Shown in pieces: positions 51,889 to 59,736 of a stretch of DNA of 64,000 bases. This DNA is from Microbacterium sp. Leaf159 (GTDB taxonomy: Bacteria; Actinomycetota; Actinomycetes; Actinomycetales; Microbacteriaceae). Within the stretch, counting starts at the first letter, position 1; every line of letters starts with the position of its first letter. The DNA is taken from positions 2,589,525 to 2,653,524 of the forward strand of contig NZ_LMOU01000001.1 in the NCBI RefSeq assembly GCF_001423615.1, read 5' to 3'. The notes below the pieces were generated by a model. The model saw only the letters and a list, made by a program, of their open reading frames with translations. It did not search any database and was not told the DNA's origin. A program made the translations under genes and the position numbers.

Positions 51889-52766
51889 TGTCGACGCAGA
51901 CACTCACCACCATCCCCACCTCGGGCAAGAAGCCGCGCGTCCGCATGGAGCGCGTCAACTGGTCGGGCACGATCATCCTGATCCTGTGCGCGGTCACCGT
52001 GCTGCTGCCGCTCTACGTGACGATCTCGATGGCCTTCAAGACCACCGGTCAGGCGGTCGACGGCAACGCCTTCTCGCTGCCGGCGCCGTTCAGTATCGAC
52101 GGCTTCATCGAGGCGTGGAACCTCACGAAGTTCCCGGTCGGCGCCGGCATCTCGCTGCTGGTGACGGCCGGCACGGTCATCGCGACCATCGTGCTCGCGG
52201 CATTCGCCTCGTACGCGATCGTGCGCAACTGGGACCACCGCCTGTTCCGTTACTCGTTCTTCTACCTGCTCGCTGCGATGTTCATCCCGTTCCCGGTCGT
52301 CGCACTGCCCCAGATCCAGCTGACCGGATGGGTCGGGCTCGACAACCCGTTCGGCGTGATCATCCTCGCGACGATGTTCCAGCTGAGCTTCAGCGTGCTG
52401 CTGTTCACCGCGTTCCTGCGGTCGATCCCGATCGAGCTCGAGGAGAGCGCCCGCATCGACGGCGCCACGACGTGGCAGACGTTCTGGCAGCTCATCTTCC
52501 CGTTGCTCGCACCCATGAGCGCGACCGTCGGCATCTTCGCCTTCCTCTACGCCTGGAACGACTTCATGATGCCGTCGCTGATCATCTCGGACCCGGCTCT
52601 GCAGACGCTCCCGGTGCGGCAGAACCTCTTCCAGACCCAGTTCAGCAACAACTACAACGTGTCGTTCGCCTCGTACCTGATGGCGATGGCCCCGGCGATC
52701 CTGGCGTACCTGTTCACGCAGCGCTTCGTCATGGAGGGCGTCACGCAGGGCGCCGTCAAGGGCTGA
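51888..52766 (+). CDS. sugar ABC transporter permease (MalG-type)
   Basis: CUT1 permease, 292 aa, six helices. The EAA loop is EESARIDGATTWQTFW near residue 183, and the C-terminus GVTQGAVKG is standard. Pairs with the 50905 product. A 45-base gap with GAAGGAG leads to the GH13 gene. Confidence 0.93.
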   Translation: MSTQTLTTIPTSGKKPRVRMERVNWSGTIILILCAVTVLLPLYVTISMAFKTTGQAVDGNAFSLPAPFSIDGFIEAWNLTKFPVGAGISLLVTAGTVIATIVLAAFASYAIVRNWDHRLFRYSFFYLLAAMFIPFPVVALPQIQLTGWVGLDNPFGVIILATMFQLSFSVLLFTAFLRSIPIELEESARIDGATTWQTFWQLIFPLLAPMSATVGIFAFLYAWNDFMMPSLIISDPALQTLPVRQNLFQTQFSNNYNVSFASYLMAMAPAILAYLFTQRFVMEGVTQGAVKG

Positions 52767-52811
52767 CACCTCTCACACCGCAGACCGCAACACGAAGGAG
52801 CAGTACCCCTC

Positions 52812-54491
52812 ATGACCGATGCGCTTCTCACCGAGACCCGCGACGACACGACGGCAGCATGGTGGCGACAGGCCGCCGTGTATCAGATCTACCCCCGCAG
52901 CTTCGCGGACGCGAACGGCGACGGGCTCGGCGACATCCCGGGCATCGTCTCGCGCGCCGACTACCTGCGTGAGCTCGGCATCGACGCCGTGTGGCTCAGT
53001 CCGTTCTATCCGTCGGCTCTCGCTGACGGCGGATACGACGTGGCCGACTACCGCGACGTCGACCCGCGTCTCGGCACGCTCGACGACTTCGACGACATGG
53101 TCGCGGCGCTCCACGACCGCGGCATCCGCGTGGTGGTCGACATCGTGCCGAACCATTCGTCGGATCTGCACGAATGGTTCCAGGAGGCGCTCGCCGCAGG
53201 CCGCGGCTCGGCGGCCCGCGAGCGGTACATCTTCCGTGAGGGTGCGGGTGAAGACGGCTCCGAGCCCCCGACCGACTGGACCGCCGCGTTCGGCGGTTCG
53301 GCGTGGGAGCGGGTCGAGGACGGACAGTGGTTCCTGCACAGCTTCGCCCCCGAGCAGCCCGACCTCAACTGGGATCACCCCGAGGTGCGCGAGGACTTCC
53401 TCACGACGCTGCGGTTCTGGTCGGACCGTGGGGTCGACGGCTTCCGCATCGACGTGGCGCACATGCTCACCAAGGACCTGAGTGAGCCGCTGCCGAGCAC
53501 CGCCGAGCTCGAGCTCCTGCCGCACGACGGCAATCACCCGCTGCACGACCGTGATGACGTGCACGAGGTGTACGCCGAGTGGCGCCGCGTCTTCAACGAG
53601 TACGACCCGCCCCGCACGGCCGTCGCCGAGGCGTGGGTGAGCACTCCCGAGCGTCGCGCCAAGTACGCGTCGGCCGAGGGCCTCGGGCAGGCGTTCAACT
53701 TCGACCTGCTCGTGGCGGACTTCGACGCGACGCAGTTCCGCACGATCATCTCCGACAACCTGGCTCAGGCGCGCGAGACCGGCTCGTCGACCACGTGGGT
53801 GCTCTCGAACCACGACGTCACGCGTCACGCGACCCGATACGGACTCGCTCCGCTGGCCGGTCGCACCGGGGTCAAGCAGGGCGTCGAGTGGGTCGCCGCG
53901 GGCGGGCCGGACGAGCAGCTCGACCGCGAGGCCGGACTCCGCCGGGCGCACGCGGCGACCCTGCTGCTGCTCGGCCTGCCCGGCAGCACCTACCTCTACC
54001 AGGGCGAGGAGCTCGGCCTGCAGGAGGTCGCCGAGATCGGCCCCGACCAGCGCCAGGACCCGGCGTTCTTCCGCGGAGCGGAGTTCGACGGACTCGGGCG
54101 GGACGGATGCCGTGTGCCGCTGCCGTGGACGGCATCCGGTTCGTCCTTCGGCTTCGGAGCCGGCGATGCGCATCTGCCGCAGCCCGAGTGGTTCGCCGAG
54201 TATGCGGTGGACGTCGAGGAGGCCGACCCCTCGTCGACGCTCTCGCTCTACCGCGAGGCACTGCGCCTGCGTCACGAGCTGCAGACCGACGAGAGCCTCG
54301 AGTGGATCGAGACCGGCCGTGCCGATGTGCTGCGCTTCGCCCGCCCGAACGGCTGGCAGATCGTGACGAACTTCGGCACCGAGCCGTTCGATCTCGGGGC
54401 GGATGCCGCGGACGTCGTGCTCGGCGCGATCGTCGACGGCGCCGTGCCGAATGACTCGACCGTCTGGATCGCTCCCGGCCTGATCGGCTGA
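52812..54491 (+). CDS. GH13 alpha-glucosidase
   Basis: Cytosolic alpha-glucosidase / oligo-1,6-glucosidase type enzyme, 559 aa. All four GH13 regions are seen: DIVPNHSS, GFRIDVAH with nucleophile Asp214, VAEAWV with acid/base Glu273, and LSNHDVTRH with Asp335. The N-terminus WWRQAAVYQIYPRSFADANGDG is the usual start. No signal peptide, so it hydrolyses glucosides delivered by the ABC importer encoded just upstream. A GAAGGAG site precedes the ATG; a perfect hairpin follows the gene. Confidence 0.94.
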   Translation: MTDALLTETRDDTTAAWWRQAAVYQIYPRSFADANGDGLGDIPGIVSRADYLRELGIDAVWLSPFYPSALADGGYDVADYRDVDPRLGTLDDFDDMVAALHDRGIRVVVDIVPNHSSDLHEWFQEALAAGRGSAARERYIFREGAGEDGSEPPTDWTAAFGGSAWERVEDGQWFLHSFAPEQPDLNWDHPEVREDFLTTLRFWSDRGVDGFRIDVAHMLTKDLSEPLPSTAELELLPHDGNHPLHDRDDVHEVYAEWRRVFNEYDPPRTAVAEAWVSTPERRAKYASAEGLGQAFNFDLLVADFDATQFRTIISDNLAQARETGSSTTWVLSNHDVTRHATRYGLAPLAGRTGVKQGVEWVAAGGPDEQLDREAGLRRAHAATLLLLGLPGSTYLYQGEELGLQEVAEIGPDQRQDPAFFRGAEFDGLGRDGCRVPLPWTASGSSFGFGAGDAHLPQPEWFAEYAVDVEEADPSSTLSLYREALRLRHELQTDESLEWIETGRADVLRFARPNGWQIVTNFGTEPFDLGADAADVVLGAIVDGAVPNDSTVWIAPGLIG

Positions 54492-54540
54492 GCCGGATCC
54501 ACTGAGCTGGTCCACCGAGTCGTTCGTCGGACGACAGCAC

Positions 54541-54578
54541 GGATGCAGGACGAGAACACGATTTCTCGTCCTGCATCC
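54541..54578 (+). terminator. perfect 16-bp hairpin after GH13 gene
   Basis: GGATGCAGGACGAGAA (54541-54556) and its exact complement (54563-54578) with a 6-base loop, 50 bases after the alpha-glucosidase stop. Very stable; terminates the sugar operon and insulates the zinc operon that follows. The right arm is followed by a second TCCTGCA. Confidence 0.75.
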
Positions 54579-54631
54579 GCGCCTCGGTCCTGCAAGCGGT
54601 CGCGAACGTCCCCCTTAACTCCTCACCGATT

Positions 54632-54646
54632 TGATAATGGTTCTCA
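54632..54646. promoter_or_regulatory. Zur box upstream of znuA
   Basis: TGATAATGGTTCTCA, an AT-rich 7-1-7 pseudo-palindrome of the Fur/Zur type, 20 bases before the znuA ATG. Context (zinc importer genes, zur three genes on) makes Zur the likely ligand. Confidence 0.75.
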
Positions 54647-54666
54647 TTAGCGTTTAGAGTGAGAGC

Positions 54667-55656
54667 ATGAAGAAGCCGCTCGTCGCCCTCGCCCTGGCAT
54701 CCGTCGCCGCACTCTCGCTGGCCGGATGCTCCACCACCCCCGCGGCGGGGGAGGGCGACAGCGGTAACGTCGCCGTCGTGGCGAGCACCAACGTCTACGG
54801 CTCGCTCGCCGCCCAGATCGGTGGTGATCGCGTCGACGTGACCTCGATCATCACCTCGGCGACGCAGGACCCGCACTCGTACGAGGCCTCGGCGCGCGAC
54901 CGTCTCTCGGTGCAGAAGGCCGACCTCGTGATCGAGAACGGCGGCGGCTACGACGCGTTCATCGACACGCTGCTGCAGGATGCCGGCGATCCGCACCTGG
55001 TGACGGCCGTCGAGTTCTCGCACGACTTCCCCGGCAACGAGGGTCACTCTGACGAGGCAGAAGACGCGACCGAAGAGGACCACGACCACGCCGAAGGCGA
55101 GGAGGGTCACGAGGGCCACGACCACATCGAGGGATTCAACGAGCATGTCTGGTTCGACCCGCACACGATGATCCATGTCGTCGAGGCCATCGCCGAGGAG
55201 CTCACCGAGCTCGACCCCGACGGTGAGGCGGACTTCACTGCGAACGCCGAGGAGATCGTCGCCGACCTCGAGGGCTTCGAGGCCGATCTCGAGACGCTCA
55301 AGACGGATGCCGCCGGCGCGAACGTGATCATCACCGAGCCGGTGCCCGGCTACCTCGCCGCGGCCGCCGGACTCACTGATGTCACGCCCGAGGGCTTCGC
55401 CGAATCGGTCGAGGAGGGCAGCGATGTCGCCCCCGCGACCCTGCTCGCCACCTTGAACGTCGTCGAAGCCGGAGACGTGCGCGCCGTGCTCACGAACGCG
55501 CAGACCGGTGGTGCCGAGACGCAGCGCGTCGAGGACGCCGCAACGGATGCCGGGATCCCGCTCGTCGCCTTCACGGAGCTGCTCCCCGAAGGATCGTCGT
55601 ACTCTGAGTGGATGAGTGACGCGATCCAGAGCCTCGCCGACGCGCTCCAGTCGTGA
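54667..55656 (+). CDS. znuA: zinc ABC transporter substrate-binding lipoprotein
   Basis: Cluster A-I metal-binding protein, 329 aa. Lipobox LAGC with Cys21. Zinc ligands are expected at His in TQDPHSYEAS, His in the NEHVWFDPHT segment and a late Glu/His region. Residues about 118-155 are a long His/Asp/Glu-rich loop (EEDHDHAEGEEGHEGHDH) that collects zinc in this family. It delivers Zn2+ to ZnuB/ZnuC encoded next (GTGA overlap). A Zur-type box precedes it. Confidence 0.95.
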   Translation: MKKPLVALALASVAALSLAGCSTTPAAGEGDSGNVAVVASTNVYGSLAAQIGGDRVDVTSIITSATQDPHSYEASARDRLSVQKADLVIENGGGYDAFIDTLLQDAGDPHLVTAVEFSHDFPGNEGHSDEAEDATEEDHDHAEGEEGHEGHDHIEGFNEHVWFDPHTMIHVVEAIAEELTELDPDGEADFTANAEEIVADLEGFEADLETLKTDAAGANVIITEPVPGYLAAAAGLTDVTPEGFAESVEEGSDVAPATLLATLNVVEAGDVRAVLTNAQTGGAETQRVEDAATDAGIPLVAFTELLPEGSSYSEWMSDAIQSLADALQS

Positions 55657-56507
55657 GCGCCGGCGCCGACGCGCGGGCAGGAGCCGAGAAGTCGAGCCCC
55701 GTGCTCGAGGTGCAGGGAGCAGCCCTCCAGCGTGGGGACCGGGAACTGTGGTCGGGCCTCGATCTCACGGTCGAGCCCGGTGAGTTCATCGCCGTGCTCG
55801 GGCCGTCGGGGTCGGGTAAGACCACGCTGCTGCGCAGCATCCTGGGCCTCCAGCCGCTGTCGGCCGGCGAGATCACCGTCGCGGGCGGGCCCGTGCGCAA
55901 GGGCAACCCGCGCATCGGGTACATCCCGCAGCAGCGATCACTCGCCCCGGACACGAGCATGCGGGCCCGCGATCTCGTGGCGCTCGGGGTGCAGGGCAGC
56001 CGCTTCGGCTTCCCGATCCCGCACCGCGGCGACAAAGCCAAGGTCGACCAGCTGCTCGCCTCGGTCGGGGCCTCGCACTATGCCGACCGCCGGGTCGGAC
56101 TGCTCTCGGGCGGTGAGCAGCAGCGGCTGCGTGTGGGCCAGGCCCTGGCCGACGAGCCCAGCCTGCTGCTGTGCGACGAGCCGCTGTCGAACCTCGACCT
56201 CGCGAACCAGGTCGCCGTCACCGACATCATCGACCGTCAGCGCCGCGATCGTGGGGCGGCCGTACTGTTCGTGACCCACGACATCAATCCGATCCTGGGT
56301 CGCGTCGACCGCATCCTCTACATCGCCGGCGGCCGCTTCGTGCTCGGCACCCCCGAAGAGGTGCTGCAGACACGGGTGCTGACCGAGCTCTACGGAACCC
56401 CGGTCTTCGTGCTGCGAGCCGGCGACCGACTGGTCGTCGTCGGGGTGCCGGATGCCGAGCCCCACCACCTGCACGACCACGATCACGACCACGGGGGTGC
56501 CGCATGA
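55653..56507 (+). CDS. znuC: zinc ABC transporter ATP-binding protein
   Basis: ABC ATPase, 284 aa. Walker A GPSGSGKTT near residue 49, Q-loop IPQQRS, signature LSGGEQQRL near residue 152, Walker B LLLCDEPLSNLD, switch His in VTHDIN. The C-terminus ends in a His/Asp tail (HHLHDHDHDHGG), a second metal-binding feature. GTG start overlaps znuA's stop; ATGA overlap with znuB. Confidence 0.95.
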   Translation: MSAGADARAGAEKSSPVLEVQGAALQRGDRELWSGLDLTVEPGEFIAVLGPSGSGKTTLLRSILGLQPLSAGEITVAGGPVRKGNPRIGYIPQQRSLAPDTSMRARDLVALGVQGSRFGFPIPHRGDKAKVDQLLASVGASHYADRRVGLLSGGEQQRLRVGQALADEPSLLLCDEPLSNLDLANQVAVTDIIDRQRRDRGAAVLFVTHDINPILGRVDRILYIAGGRFVLGTPEEVLQTRVLTELYGTPVFVLRAGDRLVVVGVPDAEPHHLHDHDHDHGGAA

Positions 56508-57382
56508 ACGTCATGACCGGCATCGTCCAGGCGGTCGACTGGAGCGACGTCTTCTCGTTCCAGGACTACGGCGAGCTCGTCGCCCTGCTCGCCAACTCGA
56601 TCATCGCGGGCGCGGTGCTCGGCATCGTCGGCGGACTCATCGGCGTCTTCGTGATGCAGCGCGACCTCGCGTTCGCGGTGCACGGAGTCAGCGAGCTGTC
56701 GTTCGCCGGTGCGGCCGCAGCGCTGCTGTTCGGCGGGAGCGTGGTCGTCGGATCGCTCGGCGGGGCTCTGGTCGCGGCGATCCTCATCGGCATTCTGGGA
56801 TCCAAGGCCCGCGACCGCAACTCGATCGTCGGCGTGCTCATGCCGTTCGGCCTGGGCCTCGGCATCCTGTTCCTGTCGCTCTACGACGGGCGCAGCGCCA
56901 ACCGCTTCAGCCTGCTCACCGGGCAGATCGTCTCGGTCTCGAGCCCCGACCTCGGCTGGCTGCTCGGCATCAGCATCGTCGTGCTGCTCGGACTGCTGCT
57001 CATGTGGAACCCGTTGCGCTTCGACTCGCTCGACCCCGAGTCTGCCGCCGCCCGCGGGGTGCCCACGCGTGCGGTGAGCCTGCTGTTCATGGTGCTGCTC
57101 GGTCTGATCGTCGCGGTCAGCGTGCACATCATCGGAGCACTGCTCGTCATGGCACTGCTCGTGACGCCCGCCGCCGCTGCGATGCGCATCACCGCGGGGC
57201 CGGTGGCCGTGCCCCTGCTCGCGGCGCTGTTCGGCTTCGTGTCGGCAGTCGGCGGCATCCTGCTCGCGCTCGCCGGCACCCTGCCGGTGAGCCCGTACAT
57301 CACCACCCTGTCGTTCACCATCTACGTCGTGTGCTGGATCGTCCAGCGCGCCCGCGGCGGTGTGCGCCGTGTGCGGGCCTGA
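56504..57382 (+). CDS. znuB: zinc ABC transporter permease
   Basis: ABC-3 family permease, 292 aa, about eight helices. Conserved segments are MQRDLAFAVHGVSELSFAGAA, GFGLGILFLS-like FGLGLGILFLSLYDGRSAN, and VSVHIIGALLVMALLVTPAAAA. Forms the zinc channel with ZnuC. Ends six bases before repeat copy 3, which separates it from zur. Confidence 0.95.
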   Translation: MNVMTGIVQAVDWSDVFSFQDYGELVALLANSIIAGAVLGIVGGLIGVFVMQRDLAFAVHGVSELSFAGAAAALLFGGSVVVGSLGGALVAAILIGILGSKARDRNSIVGVLMPFGLGLGILFLSLYDGRSANRFSLLTGQIVSVSSPDLGWLLGISIVVLLGLLLMWNPLRFDSLDPESAAARGVPTRAVSLLFMVLLGLIVAVSVHIIGALLVMALLVTPAAAAMRITAGPVAVPLLAALFGFVSAVGGILLALAGTLPVSPYITTLSFTIYVVCWIVQRARGGVRRVRA

Positions 57383-57387
57383 CGGTT

Positions 57388-57452
57388 GCTTTCGAATCGC
57401 GCACTTTGCAGGAAATCGGTCCTCGGATCTGCCAGGTGCGCGATTCGAAAGC
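57388..57452. repeat. 65-bp inverted-repeat element, copy 3
   Basis: Perfect 17-bp arms (GCTTTCGAATCGCGCAC and its complement) plus inner GCAG/CTGC pairing. Lies five bases after the znuB stop and 40 bases before the zur -10. Same family as the copies at 4224 and 30482. Could terminate the znu transcript. Confidence 0.85.
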
Positions 57453-57491
57453 CCGGGGACCGTTCCCAGGGCCCGGCAAGGGCGGCGCGCC

Positions 57492-57497
57492 TAGAAT
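57492..57497 (+). promoter_or_regulatory. putative -10 of zur
   Basis: TAGAAT seven bases before the zur ATG; the best -10 match among the leaderless candidates here. It implies zur has its own promoter besides readthrough from znuACB. Confidence 0.55.
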
Positions 57498-57504
57498 CGT
57501 CGGT

Positions 57505-57921
57505 ATGGCTCAGCGGAACACCTGGCAGCGCGAACGCGTGCGCGAAGCCCTCGCCGATGCGCGCGGGTTCGTCAGTGCGCAGAACCTGCACGCCTCGCTC
57601 CGCGATGACAACACCGGCATCGGCCTCGCCACGGTCTACCGCGCGCTGGCCGGGCTCGCGGCATCGGGCGATGCTGATTCGCTGCAGAGCCCCGAGGGCG
57701 AAGCGCTCTACCGCGCCTGCACGACCCAGGGCCACCACCACCATCTGATCTGCCGCAACTGCGGACTCACGGTCGAGATCGAGGCGACCGACGTCGAGCA
57801 GTGGGCGCATCGCACCGCAGCTCTGCACGGATTCACGGATGCCGCGCACGTCGTCGACATCTTCGGGCTGTGCGCCTCCTGCACCAACAAGCGCGACGCC
57901 GAAGAGGCAGCGAACGCGTGA
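57505..57921 (+). CDS. zur: zinc uptake regulator (Fur family)
   Basis: Fur-family repressor, 138 aa. Winged helix with ALADARGFVSAQNLHASL and GLATVYRALAGL; metal motifs are GHHHHLICRNCG near residue 73 and the C-terminal CASC pair. It follows the zinc importer genes and precedes a membrane pair, so Zur is the clear choice rather than Fur. The putative box before znuA is its expected site. Ends in GTGA overlap with the next gene. Confidence 0.94.
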   Translation: MAQRNTWQRERVREALADARGFVSAQNLHASLRDDNTGIGLATVYRALAGLAASGDADSLQSPEGEALYRACTTQGHHHHLICRNCGLTVEIEATDVEQWAHRTAALHGFTDAAHVVDIFGLCASCTNKRDAEEAANA

Positions 57922-58952
57922 CCACCCAGGCCGCTCCACGGACGGTGCACTCGCACCGGCCCTCACGATCCCCGCGCTCGCCGTGGATCGGGGTCGGCCT
58001 CGGCGCCGTGATCGTGGCGGCCCTGTTCCTGGTCGATCGGTTCCTGCCGACCCTGTTCACCGCCAGCCTCCCCGACAGGGCGCAGGACGGCCTGACGCTC
58101 GCGTTGAGCGTGCTGATCGAGGCACTGCCGTTCGTGATCCTCGGGGTGCTGCTGTCGATCGTCGTGCAGGTGTGGCTGCCCGCTGACGTCATCCACCGCT
58201 GGCTGCCGAAGCGCGCCTGGGCGCGTCGCGCCGTGCTGTCGCTGCTCGGCATGCTGATCCCGGTGTGCGAGTGCGGCAACGTACCCTTCGCCCGCGGCCT
58301 GATGATGCGGGGCCTCGCCCCGGCCGAGGCGCTCACCTTCTTGATCGCCGCCCCGATCGTCAACCCGATCGTGATCCTCACCACGCACGCGGCGTTCGGC
58401 TTCGACGACGGCATCCTGGTCGCCCGCCTGATCGGCGGCTACCTGATCGCGAACCTGATCGGCTGGATCTACAGCCGTCACCCCTCGCCCGACTCGCTGC
58501 TCACGCAGCGTTTCATCGACACGTGCGACCGCGTCACCCATGAACCCGGCACCCCGGTGCGCCGCAGCCTGACGCAGTTCCTCGTCGAGCTGCGCGCGGT
58601 GATGCCGGCGCTCGTGATCGGCTCGGCGCTCGCCGGGGCCGTGCAGGTGCTCATCCCTCGCGACGTGCTTCTGGCGATCGGATCGAACCCGGTGCTGTCG
58701 ATCCTCGCGATGATGGCCCTCGCGATGACCGTCGCGATCTGCTCCAACGTCGACGCGTTCTTCGCACTGTCGTTCGCCTCGACGTTCTCCTCGGGCGCGC
58801 TCGTGGCGTTCCTGCTCGTCGGTCCGCTGGTCGACGTCAAGATGCTCGCGCTCATGCGCACGACCTTCACCACCCGCACGCTCGTCGGCATCGTCGGCGT
58901 CGTCCTGTTCGCCGCCTTCGCGATCGGGATCGGGGTGAACGTCTTTGTCTGA
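57918..58952 (+). CDS. UPF0718 (YcgR/YraQ-like) permease
   Basis: Integral membrane protein, 344 aa, eight to ten helices, DUF318/UPF0718 permease family. The family's cysteine motif is present: LLGMLIPVCECGNVPFARGL (Cys-x-Cys within a membrane helix) and a second-half counterpart AICSNVDAFFALSF. GTG start overlaps zur's stop, so it is in the zinc regulon by position. Family members are paired with DUF1980 proteins (YcgQ), as here. Transport of a metal or thiol-bound ligand is suspected; not established. Confidence 0.88.
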   Translation: MTTQAAPRTVHSHRPSRSPRSPWIGVGLGAVIVAALFLVDRFLPTLFTASLPDRAQDGLTLALSVLIEALPFVILGVLLSIVVQVWLPADVIHRWLPKRAWARRAVLSLLGMLIPVCECGNVPFARGLMMRGLAPAEALTFLIAAPIVNPIVILTTHAAFGFDDGILVARLIGGYLIANLIGWIYSRHPSPDSLLTQRFIDTCDRVTHEPGTPVRRSLTQFLVELRAVMPALVIGSALAGAVQVLIPRDVLLAIGSNPVLSILAMMALAMTVAICSNVDAFFALSFASTFSSGALVAFLLVGPLVDVKMLALMRTTFTTRTLVGIVGVVLFAAFAIGIGVNVFV

Positions 58953-59736
58953 GCACACGCACACCGATCACGAGCCCTCCCGCGCCCGCGCACTCGGGTC
59001 GCGCTGGCTGGGCATCGGCCTCGCCACCGTCATCTCGGTCGTCACTCTCGGACTCGGTCTCACCGGCCGGCTCAACCTCTACATCAGCCCCGAGTCGGTG
59101 TGGTTCGCCTGCGCGGCCGCCGTCGTGACGCTCGCGGGCGCGATCTGGTCGTGCACACTGCCGCTCGGTGAAGAGGGCGATCACGGACACGACCACGGCG
59201 ACGCCCACGACGCGGATGCACCGGCCGCGCCGCGCCGCAGCCTCGCCGTCGTCGGCACGGTGACGGGCGGGGTGATCGCCTCGGGCGTCGTCGTCGCCGC
59301 TCTCGTGCTGCCGCCCGCATCGCTGTCGGTCGAGCTCGCGATGTCCCGGGTCGGCGAGCAGACCGCGCTGTTCGCGGGCGCCGACGACGTGACCCTCGGA
59401 GTCGCCGACACCTCGACCTTCGGTGTGGGCGACTGGGCGAGCGTGTTCGCGACGGCGACCAACACCGCCGCCTACGACGGCAAGACGGTCACGCTGACCG
59501 GATTCGTCACCCCCACGGATGCCGATGAGGTCAACCTCACGCGCCTGGTCATCACGCACTGCGTCATCGACGCGCAGCCCGCGACCCTGCCCGTGACGAT
59601 CGATGCGGGCGAGTTCGACACCGGCCAGTGGGTCGAGGTCGAGGGCACGATCAAGGCGGATGCCGACGGATCGCTGCACGTCGAGCCGAACTCGGTCACA
59701 CCGATCGACGAGCCGCAGGACCCGTATGAGTACTGA
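58945..59736 (+). CDS. TIGR03943/DUF1980-type membrane protein
   Basis: YcgQ-like partner of the UPF0718 permease, 263 aa. Two N-terminal helices (about 25-70), a His/Asp-rich loop (EEGDHGHDHGDAHDAD), a third helix, then an extracytoplasmic OB-like domain with VTLTGFVTPTDADEVNLTRLVITHCVIDAQP. The His-rich loop suggests metal contact. The start is TTG 58945 inside the previous gene (8-base overlap). It overlaps the following gene by 11 bases. Confidence 0.83.
   Translation: MSEHTHTDHEPSRARALGSRWLGIGLATVISVVTLGLGLTGRLNLYISPESVWFACAAAVVTLAGAIWSCTLPLGEEGDHGHDHGDAHDADAPAAPRRSLAVVGTVTGGVIASGVVVAALVLPPASLSVELAMSRVGEQTALFAGADDVTLGVADTSTFGVGDWASVFATATNTAAYDGKTVTLTGFVTPTDADEVNLTRLVITHCVIDAQPATLPVTIDAGEFDTGQWVEVEGTIKADADGSLHVEPNSVTPIDEPQDPYEY

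Noticed and set aside
53872..55176. Long minus-strand frame opposite the GH13 and znuA genes
   Set aside because: Runs across two unrelated genes and an intergenic hairpin; composition is typical of a shadow frame.
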